A DNA stretch of 64,000 nt from positions 1 to 64,000 of IMG/VR virus record IMGVR_UViG_3300028802_000001, one strand, 5' to 3'. The notes beneath the pieces are model-generated. The model had not been told where the DNA came from. It was given only the letters and a program-made list of their open reading frames with translations, and ran no database searches. Of this stretch, positions 57,545-64,000 are shown piece after piece; position 1 is the stretch's first letter; the number at the start of each line of letters is the position of its first letter. The stretch is from a virus. Made by a program: the position numbers and the translations under genes.

Positions 57545-59146
57545 GTGAGCATCTTGCACAGCAGGCGGACGGCGTTAATCGGAGGCATCGGTGCAGGATT
57601 GCTTGTGCCCCGGCGCGCAGATGCGAATACGGTGTTCACCAGTTTCGGCTTCAAAGCAACTGGTACGACAACTGATCGCACAATGCCTGATCGGCTGGCT
57701 GAGATACATAATGTGCTCGACTATGGTGCCGATCCAGGTGGTGGAAATCCATCAGTCACCACCCCAGCAATTCAGGCGGCGGTTGACGCTGTCGTGGGGG
57801 CGGGTCGAGGGAGGATACATTTCCCGTTAGGGTCATATCAGACGAACGCACCAATCACATTTAATTATGATGGTGATTTAAGCATAAATTTCACCGGAGA
57901 TATCGGTTCTGTCATCTTCGGCAATTTCAATGGCTATATTTTTGACAGGAACATTGCTCCTGTCACGGTCACGATTTCCATTGCGTCCCCAGGCGTCATT
58001 AGCGAGACATCGCACGGGCGACTGGCTGACGGACAAGTCAGGTTTGCAACTACAGGCGCGCTACCTACAGGGCTTGTTGCCGGTGTTATTTATTACGTCA
58101 AGACGGTGCTTTCGTCGAGCACCTACACGGTATCGGCAACGGCTGGCGGGACTGCCATAGTTACCACGGGTTCGCAATCTGGAACGCAGACGCGCTTGCC
58201 AAACAACACTTCTGGCGGCCGAATTTTTGAGCGTCTGATTATTCAAAATGGCCATGCCAGTGGCGGCGGCGTCAGGATAGGTGCCACTACAGGCGCGGCG
58301 TTTCGCGATTGTTTGATAAGTGCGTTTATCTGTGTGACCACAGAAGACGCCGTGGGGGTTAGTTCACAAAATGTGTTTTTTCAAGATTGCACAATGTCCA
58401 ATGGCGGAGCTGTCTCCGGGTCGCACTTTATTATCATCGGTGGCGGCGGGTCTATTGAAGGCTGTACTTTATCCGGTGCTGATACAGCAGTCAGGGCTTA
58501 TGGTTCAGGGCTTTCTATAACTGGGTGCCGTTCTGAACGGTGTAATACATCCTACCTTTTTGGTGTCGATAGCGGGGATAATCCTGTTGGCTGTTCTGGG
58601 TTTTCGATAATGTCGTGTTCCACTGAGGGATGTTGGACATCCTACCATCTGGCAGGGCCATGCAACGGCTTTGCAATCGTGGGCGTAGGTGCTCTCGGGC
58701 ATGATGCTGGAAATTCTGGCGTTGTCCCAGGCATCATGGGTTCGCAGTATGGACTTCGCATCGACGCGGATTGCGCTAGCAACGGAGTTATCCAGTCGTG
58801 TACTTTTGGGGGTGACTTTCAGGCAATAGCCGGTCTTTCATTCGCGGGTGCGACAAGTCGCGGTAACGTCGTGGTCAGAGAGACTAATGCCATTTCAAAT
58901 AACGGTGGCGGTGTGGGGTGGATTTTCCCGTCCAATGCCTACACAGCGCAATTCTTCAATAACAATGAATCTCCTCTGTGGACGTTTTCGCAGCTTCCTT
59001 CGGGCGGCAATGTACTTGAGGGCGACGAATATGATCTTACTGATGCGAACTCTACCACATGGGGCGCGAACGTAACGGCAGGGAGCAGTTCTGGCCGCGT
59101 CAGGGTACGCTACAACGGCACCAATTGGACGGTGATGGGCAAATGA
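57545..59146 (+). CDS. Tailspike with pectate-lyase-like beta-helix and Tat-like leader
   Basis: 533 residues, GTG start. Leader SILHSRRTALIGGIGAGLLVPRRADA has a twin-Arg plus hydrophobic core. FTSFGF....TMPDRLAEIHNVLDYGADPG then a right-handed beta-helix (SIEGCTLSG, LSITGCRSERCNTS, FSIMSCSTEGC). A ~75-residue module (~138-215; GLVAGVIYYVKTV....YTVSATAGGTAIVTTG) is inserted between YIFDRN and GGRIFERL. C-terminal cap ends NWTVMGK. Likely binds or cuts host polysaccharide. Confidence 0.75.
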   Translation: MSILHSRRTALIGGIGAGLLVPRRADANTVFTSFGFKATGTTTDRTMPDRLAEIHNVLDYGADPGGGNPSVTTPAIQAAVDAVVGAGRGRIHFPLGSYQTNAPITFNYDGDLSINFTGDIGSVIFGNFNGYIFDRNIAPVTVTISIASPGVISETSHGRLADGQVRFATTGALPTGLVAGVIYYVKTVLSSSTYTVSATAGGTAIVTTGSQSGTQTRLPNNTSGGRIFERLIIQNGHASGGGVRIGATTGAAFRDCLISAFICVTTEDAVGVSSQNVFFQDCTMSNGGAVSGSHFIIIGGGGSIEGCTLSGADTAVRAYGSGLSITGCRSERCNTSYLFGVDSGDNPVGCSGFSIMSCSTEGCWTSYHLAGPCNGFAIVGVGALGHDAGNSGVVPGIMGSQYGLRIDADCASNGVIQSCTFGGDFQAIAGLSFAGATSRGNVVVRETNAISNNGGGVGWIFPSNAYTAQFFNNNESPLWTFSQLPSGGNVLEGDEYDLTDANSTTWGANVTAGSSSGRVRVRYNGTNWTVMGK

Positions 59147-60771
59147 TATTGCCATTGTGGCGGGCAGTTCTTTTGGCCGGCGGGTCTTGGCTCGTAGCGA
59201 AGCAAGCCTTCGCCGCTGATGTTGCCTTCACAACATATGCATTTCCTGCCACTGCCACGCCAACTTCGATCACCCTGCCTGATCGGCTTGCGCAGATAAA
59301 GAACGTCAAGGACTTCGGCGCGACCGGAAACGGTGTCACCGATGATCTTGCAGCTATTCAGGCCGCTTTCGATTGGACTGTCGGGGCATCCAGGGGGTGT
59401 CTTTATTTCCCTCCTGGGACTTATTACGTCTCTGGCCCAATCGACATCAGTACCACGTCAACTACCGTTTATATTCTTGGAAGCATGGGGGCTTCAACTC
59501 TCGTTGGTAACTTTGCTGATTATGTCATTAAACGATATTTTCTTGGGCCTGATCTTGGAGGCTCCGGCCACGTCATTGAGAAGTTGACCATCATCAACAG
59601 CAATGCTCTTGGTGGTGGAATAAGAATCGGAGGGTGCGTCGGTGCCGCTGTTCGCGATTGTGACATCACGGCGAACTTTGGGATTGATACCGACAACAGC
59701 GACGTGTTTGGTCCTCCAGGCGGTCCTGGGGCTTATTGGTATTCTGTCGAGGTCAGTATTGAGAATTGTCACATGCGGGCCTATACCGCGTTGGCTACTG
59801 GTTCAACTGGAATGGCTCGCGGTGGAAATGGGCCTACGAGCAACTGCACCTTCAAAAATTTTGACACAGCGTTGCGGACATATGGCGGCCAAGGGGCGCA
59901 CAACTATTTTGGGTGCTATTTCGAAGGGAACAACATTGCGATAGCAAACTCCACGCCACCTTATCCAGGGGCACTTCACGGAACGGGTGGAAGTACGGGT
60001 GGACTCGCGTTTGTCGGTTGCCATTTCAAAAATAATGGCATCGCAATTGATTTTGTTGCAGGCATCACGCGATATTCTGGTCTTTTCATTGAGGCGTTGG
60101 AAGGTACAATTCCAGGAGACCCACAGTATGGGATCACTGTAGAAGGTGGTGGAAGTTGCGCATTCGAAGGGATTTCAATAACGGGTCAGTATGCTGTTGC
60201 TGGCGTTCAAATGACAGGTGGCGAATCCGTTTCCTCACCGTCAGCATGGATGGGCGTCGGTGTGACTAATACCAGTATGGCTGGCGGCGCTGTGGCTTGG
60301 GATTTGCCATCAACCGCTAAGTCTATGAATATCATTGAGTGCAACGTTGCGTCTGTCTGGACGATGGCGGAACTTCCAGCCAAGACCTATACTCTCGCAA
60401 CAGCAACGTGGTCAGGTGGCACTGCAAGCATAACTGTTGTTGGCGGTTCCGGTGATCTTCCAACAGGGCAAAACCTGAACGTGACCATATCGGGAGTAAC
60501 GCCGTCCGGTTATAATGGTTTCTTCTTTGCAACCGTGACTAATTTTAATGCATTTACCTACACGGTTGCTGATCCAGGTGGCCCCGGTACTGTTATGGGG
60601 ACCGCATTTGAAACTGCGGCATCCAATCAAGGGGCTAATGCTGTTGAAGGGGTGACATACAATGTCAGTAATGCCGACACGGCAACGTGGGGTGCTGCTG
60701 CCGTCAGCACAGGGTCAAACCACTGCAAACTCAGGTTTACGCCAGCGGCGTGGACGGTGATGGGGAAATGA
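59143..60771 (+). CDS. Second tailspike, paralogue of 57545-59146
   Basis: 542 residues from ATG 59143, overlapping the first spike. Signal peptide ILPLWRAVLLAGGSWLVAKQAFAAD; then TLPDRLAQIKNVKDFGATGNGVTDDLAAIQAAFDW, the standard spike opening, and a beta-helix (AVRDCDITAN, VEVSIENCHM, FVGCHFKNN). Here a different module (~415-490; GDLPTGQNLNVTISGVTPSGYNGFFFATV) is inserted in the C-terminal part, before the shared cap ending AWTVMGK. Deletion of the two inserts would leave closely similar proteins. Confidence 0.78.
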   Translation: MILPLWRAVLLAGGSWLVAKQAFAADVAFTTYAFPATATPTSITLPDRLAQIKNVKDFGATGNGVTDDLAAIQAAFDWTVGASRGCLYFPPGTYYVSGPIDISTTSTTVYILGSMGASTLVGNFADYVIKRYFLGPDLGGSGHVIEKLTIINSNALGGGIRIGGCVGAAVRDCDITANFGIDTDNSDVFGPPGGPGAYWYSVEVSIENCHMRAYTALATGSTGMARGGNGPTSNCTFKNFDTALRTYGGQGAHNYFGCYFEGNNIAIANSTPPYPGALHGTGGSTGGLAFVGCHFKNNGIAIDFVAGITRYSGLFIEALEGTIPGDPQYGITVEGGGSCAFEGISITGQYAVAGVQMTGGESVSSPSAWMGVGVTNTSMAGGAVAWDLPSTAKSMNIIECNVASVWTMAELPAKTYTLATATWSGGTASITVVGGSGDLPTGQNLNVTISGVTPSGYNGFFFATVTNFNAFTYTVADPGGPGTVMGTAFETAASNQGANAVEGVTYNVSNADTATWGAAAVSTGSNHCKLRFTPAAWTVMGK

Positions 60772-60807
60772 CCACTTGGCAAGGCTGGCCAGCACCATAA
60801 GCCTGGA

Positions 60808-60836
60808 TTGGAACTCGCACTAGCGTCGTGTAATGC
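60808..60836 (+). promoter_or_regulatory. Possible promoter before the 60872 gene
   Basis: TTGGAA (60808-60813), 17 bp, TAATGC (60831-60836), in the 100-bp gap after the spikes. Only a moderate match. Confidence 0.35.
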
Positions 60837-60871
60837 TGTAATATATCGTAACAATCTGAGAGGCTCACAAA

Positions 60872-61441
60872 ATGTCCGGCCATCTTCTGAAGACCATCAA
60901 CCCAGAGGCCGCCGAGGAGGCAGATAACGGCTGGAAGCCGGCCGGACCTCCACTCGTGGAGGATGTTGAGGCAATCCCGATGGGGATACATGAGGGAGTG
61001 CCTTTTGAGGAGGTGCCTATGTTGGCTCTCCCGTCTGTTGGCATGGATGTGGTCTATCACCTTCGGGATGGCGATGCCCGCAACATGCGGACGAAGTTTC
61101 CCGCGGTCGTGCTCGATGCCGATCCGGTGACAAGCACCCTGTCAATTGTGGTTATGGTTGACGCTGGCGACCTCTGGCGGCAGGACCGCGTTCCGCAATA
61201 TGCGCCGCCTGAGGCAGGGTGGGGTTGGGTCGGAAGTGGGCGTATGAATCCTCAATTTGTAGTCCCAGAAGGGGTGGGTGATGATGATTACACCCATCCG
61301 GGCGACATCACCTGGGAGAGGCAAGGGGGAACGGGGGATGTGGCCGCTCTACAATCGACCATCACCTCGCTGGAGGCGCGCATTGCTGCCTTGGAGGCCA
61401 AGCGCGGTCCTGGGCGGCCTCCCAAGTTGAGGGACGAGTAA
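60872..61441 (+). CDS. Unknown protein with coiled coil and AT-hook-like end
   Basis: 189 residues, GAGAGG upstream. N-terminal polar, a middle beta domain (VGMDVVYHLRDGDARNMRTKFPAVVLDADPVTSTLSIVVMVDAG), C-terminal coiled coil (ALQSTITSLEARIAALEAK) and GPGRPPK, an AT-hook-like end. Directly before the portal; possibly a virion or packaging accessory. Confidence 0.52.
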   Translation: MSGHLLKTINPEAAEEADNGWKPAGPPLVEDVEAIPMGIHEGVPFEEVPMLALPSVGMDVVYHLRDGDARNMRTKFPAVVLDADPVTSTLSIVVMVDAGDLWRQDRVPQYAPPEAGWGWVGSGRMNPQFVVPEGVGDDDYTHPGDITWERQGGTGDVAALQSTITSLEARIAALEAKRGPGRPPKLRDE

Positions 61442-61442
61442 A

Positions 61443-61577
61443 ATGTTGTGGTGGCGGACCCGGAAGGATTTGGTGACATGCTTGCCTGTTAATGTCGTAC
61501 AATCGCGTGGCGACTACACGATACCGGGCGGCATCATTTGGGTTCGTCCGACTCCGCTTTGGTTTTGGGCAGTATAA
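61443..61577 (+). CDS. 44-residue Trp-rich small protein
   Basis: ATG 61443, two bases after the previous stop. LWWRTRKDLVTCLPVNVVQSRGDYTIPGG, then IIWVRPTPLWFWAV; unusually many Trp. Fits tightly before the portal. Confidence 0.42.
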   Translation: MLWWRTRKDLVTCLPVNVVQSRGDYTIPGGIIWVRPTPLWFWAV

Positions 61578-61580
61578 CCG

Positions 61581-63917
61581 ATGGCCTTCGAGCGCATCGA
61601 CACCCCTCCTGACGACGGCATGACGATTGAGGCCGAGTCGAAGGACGATAATCGCCTGCCAGAGGCCGCAACTCCCATTTCCAAACTCCCGAAAGGGAAG
61701 CAATTCGACTGCCTCAAGGCGCATTGGCGCTCAGATGCGGATCATTCCCGTGAGTGGCGCAAGAACGCCGACTTTTGGTTTGGATTTCGGGCTGGCGAGC
61801 AATGGACCGAGGAAGACAAGGCGTTGCTCGATAGCCAGGACCGCCCCCACATCGTTTTCAATCGCGTCTTGACCATCCTCAAGGCTGTGGCCGGGATGGA
61901 GATCAACGGTCGCCACGAGGTGGGATATCTCCCGCGGGGGACTGAGGACACCAAGGCTAACGAAGTCCTCTCGGCCGGCTCCAAATGGATGTCCGATGAG
62001 TGCGATGGAGAGGACGAGGAATCCCAGGCATTCGACCAGTGCTGTACGACCGGCATGGGATGGGTGGAGGAGCGCATTTCCTTCACGAAAGAGCCCAAGG
62101 GACTCTACGTCGAGGAGATGATCGACTGCCGGGAGATGTACTGGGACCGGCGAGCCAAGAAAAAGAACGTGGCTGATGCCAAGCGCATGGCGCGCGTTCG
62201 CCGGATGTCCTATGGCGATGCCGCTAGATTGTTTCCGGGGTTTACGCGGGACCAGCTTGATGCGGTGTGGGCCATCGAGGGGTTACAGGATTATCCGCTG
62301 CGTTCGATTGAGGAACGGCGACGGCGCAACACCGATACCGATACGATGCTCTATGATGATCAATGCGAGGTCGTCATTGTTCACATGCAGTGGGTTGAGT
62401 TTGAAACCTACTGGCTGATTGCCGATGAGGTCGAAGGCAAGATCAGCGAATTGACCGATGAGCAATACCAACGGCTAGTCCCGCGCATGAAGGCGCTCGG
62501 GATGGAATTGCATGCCGCAAAACTTGAGCGGGAAATCTATAAGCAGGCGTTCCTTGGGAATGAGTTGCTGAAGCCTGCTGGTCCCGCGCCAATCAAGGGA
62601 CAATTCTCCTGGAAATGCATTACCGGCGAGATCGATGCACAGAAGAACGTGTGGTTTGGCCTCGTCAAGGTGATGCGCGATCCGCAGATGTGGGCCAACA
62701 AGTGGCTCAGTCAAATCTTGCATATCCTCAATACGACGGCGAAGGGCGGCATCATTGCCGAATTGGATGCGTTCGAGGACATGACTGAGGCGGAGCAGGG
62801 TTATGCCCGGCCTGACACGATTACCTGGGCGACGAAGGGTGCGATTAGCGACCAAAAGATCATGGCCAAGCCAGGGGCTGGCATGACGGACGGATATTTG
62901 GGTCTGATGACGTTCGCCATCTCGTCCGTGAAAGATGTGACCGGCATTAATCTGGAATTGCTCGGCCAGCAAGATCAAAATCAGCCCGGCATCCTAGAGG
63001 CCATGCGCAAGCAAGCTGGCATGACGGTGCTGGCGACGCTGTTCGATTCGCTGCGCCGGTTCCGCAAAGAAGTGGGGCGCACGCGGTTGTACTTCATCCA
63101 GACGTTTCTGTCGGATGGCCGTCTCATTCGTGTGGCGGGCCCTGACAGCGTCGAGGCGGTGGCTCTTGCGAAGGACAAGACCGTTGGCGAATATGACGTG
63201 GTGGTCGATGACACGCCCACGAGTCCAAACCAAAAAGAGCAGAATTGGGCAATCATCCAGCCGCTTCTGGCGGTATTCAAAGACCAACTTATGGCCAATC
63301 CGCAGGTGTTTGCGCTGTTGCTGGAATACTCGCCACTGCCGGCGCGTATCGTTGAGGCCATCAAGGGCTTCATCAAGCAGGCGACGGAAGACCCGCAGGC
63401 TGTCCAAGAGAAGCAGGAAGACCGCAGATTGCTGGTGGACGCTCGCCTTGCCGCCACGGCCAAGGACCAGTCCATCGCCGAGATGAATCTCAAGAAGGCG
63501 AGCGCCACAGAGGCGACGGCGATGTACGATATCGCAATGGCTCGCAATCTGTTGGAAGACAACAACATGGCTGGGCTCAAGGCCCACCTTGATGCTATGG
63601 CGGCGGCTGCGAAGGCCAAGGAGGCCGATGCCAATGCCGCCAAGACGGGGGCGGAGGTCGAGCACACCAACGCTAAGACGGCCCGTGAACTGGCAGGGAT
63701 CGGCACTGATGCGATAGACGCTCATGGGCGTCACCTACAGGCACGGGCTGCGGCCCATTCGACCCTGGCCGATGCCCATGCCACGCGGGTGGGTGCCCAC
63801 GGCGAGATCATGGGGCGGATGATAGACCATTTGCAGGGCGTGGCGGCTGCGCACAAGGATGTGGCGCATGCAGCCAAGCTCAAGGCTGACGCTAGACGGC
63901 CGAGGACGGCAGCATGA
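61581..63917 (+). CDS. Portal protein, P22 type
   Basis: 778 residues. DHSREWRKNADFWFGFRAGEQWTEED, QDRPHIVFNRVLTILKAVAGMEI, CDGEDEESQAFDQCCTTGMGWVEE, YWDRRAKKKNVADAKRMARVRRM and the NQPGILEAMRKQAGMTVLATLFDSLRRFRKEVGR region match P22-like portals. The last ~150 residues are an Ala-rich helix (LAATAKDQSIAEMN...AAAHSTLADAHATRVGAH) like the P22 portal barrel. It forms the dodecameric DNA entry channel. Overlaps the following gene by ATGA. Confidence 0.9.
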   Translation: MAFERIDTPPDDGMTIEAESKDDNRLPEAATPISKLPKGKQFDCLKAHWRSDADHSREWRKNADFWFGFRAGEQWTEEDKALLDSQDRPHIVFNRVLTILKAVAGMEINGRHEVGYLPRGTEDTKANEVLSAGSKWMSDECDGEDEESQAFDQCCTTGMGWVEERISFTKEPKGLYVEEMIDCREMYWDRRAKKKNVADAKRMARVRRMSYGDAARLFPGFTRDQLDAVWAIEGLQDYPLRSIEERRRRNTDTDTMLYDDQCEVVIVHMQWVEFETYWLIADEVEGKISELTDEQYQRLVPRMKALGMELHAAKLEREIYKQAFLGNELLKPAGPAPIKGQFSWKCITGEIDAQKNVWFGLVKVMRDPQMWANKWLSQILHILNTTAKGGIIAELDAFEDMTEAEQGYARPDTITWATKGAISDQKIMAKPGAGMTDGYLGLMTFAISSVKDVTGINLELLGQQDQNQPGILEAMRKQAGMTVLATLFDSLRRFRKEVGRTRLYFIQTFLSDGRLIRVAGPDSVEAVALAKDKTVGEYDVVVDDTPTSPNQKEQNWAIIQPLLAVFKDQLMANPQVFALLLEYSPLPARIVEAIKGFIKQATEDPQAVQEKQEDRRLLVDARLAATAKDQSIAEMNLKKASATEATAMYDIAMARNLLEDNNMAGLKAHLDAMAAAAKAKEADANAAKTGAEVEHTNAKTARELAGIGTDAIDAHGRHLQARAAAHSTLADAHATRVGAHGEIMGRMIDHLQGVAAAHKDVAHAAKLKADARRPRTAA

Positions 63918-64000
63918 AATCGGCTCGTTACGCCCTGTCCCGTCATCTGCCAGTATTTTTCGAGACGGAATTGCGTGGTGTCTACCGTTTCGATGAAATC
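63914..64000 (+). CDS. Unknown protein, 3' truncated by window edge
   Basis: 29 codons visible: KSARYALSRHLPVFFETELRGVYRFDE. ATG overlaps the portal stop. By synteny this would be the small gene between portal and scaffold; too short for a family call. Confidence 0.5.
   Translation, partial: MKSARYALSRHLPVFFETELRGVYRFDEI

Noticed and set aside
62981-63734. Two overlapping minus-strand ORFs of about 240 codons
   Set aside because: Antisense to the portal C-terminal helix; mutually overlapping and without motifs.
1-64000. tRNA genes, CRISPR arrays, insertion sequences, att sites, integrase
   Set aside because: No cloverleaf with a GTTCGA arm, no spaced repeat array, no transposase or integrase motif was seen by eye; short or divergent ones could be missed.

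Overview
This window is almost all of a tailed double-stranded DNA phage genome. It is gene-dense, mostly on the + strand, with ATGA, TGATG and TAATG junctions throughout. The virion genes point to a short-tailed (podovirus-like) particle: a P22-type portal, an N4 gp56-type major capsid protein, an adaptor, several large ejection proteins and many fibre and spike proteins. I see no tape measure, tube or sheath. The host is probably an alphaproteobacterium, perhaps Bradyrhizobium-like: the window encodes a GcrA-family protein, the base composition is GC-rich, and one protein ends in a PEP-CTERM-like tail. I see no integrase, CI repressor, DNA polymerase, tRNA or CRISPR. Gene order (portal at the right edge, scaffold-like gene at the left edge) suggests the record is a circular or circularly permuted genome opened between portal and scaffold, with a small piece missing.

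Layout. 1-6.7 kb: scaffold-like gene, capsid and decoration genes, interrupted by two HNH-AP2 homing endonucleases, a glycosyltransferase-like and a methyltransferase gene, then the adaptor. 6.7-17 kb: zincin-type ejected protein, tail hub, GNAT-like protein, S74-domain protein, two large ejection proteins and a transglycosylase. 17-20.3 kb: collar fibre, small beta proteins and an exported fibre. 20.3-24.6 kb: lysis (M15 endolysin, peptidoglycan-binding protein, small membrane proteins). 24.6-30.9 kb: leftward early operon with a RecT-like annealing protein and many tiny coupled genes, reading from an operator-rich divergent region at 30.9 kb. 31-48 kb: rightward early and middle genes (Cro-like, GcrA-like, RusA, Mom/GNAT-like, zinc ribbon, ProQ/FinO, SF2 helicase, PAPS-reductase-like, TSCPD, small HTH and zinc proteins, TerS-like). 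48-60.8 kb: second fibre and spike cluster, with the large terminase inside it. 61.6-63.9 kb: portal.

Two things stand out. First, about 520 bp at 35.33-35.86 kb has no credible gene but is packed with long, nearly perfect stem-loops; it lies just downstream of a ProQ/FinO RNA-chaperone gene and looks like a large ornate non-coding RNA. Second, nearly all fibre, spike and surface-enzyme genes of the second tail cluster, plus some elsewhere, begin with Sec-type (one Tat-type) signal peptides. That is unexpected for virion parts assembled in the cytoplasm and suggests an exported set of receptor-binding or envelope-modifying proteins.

Functional calls come from reading motifs by eye; no database search was possible.
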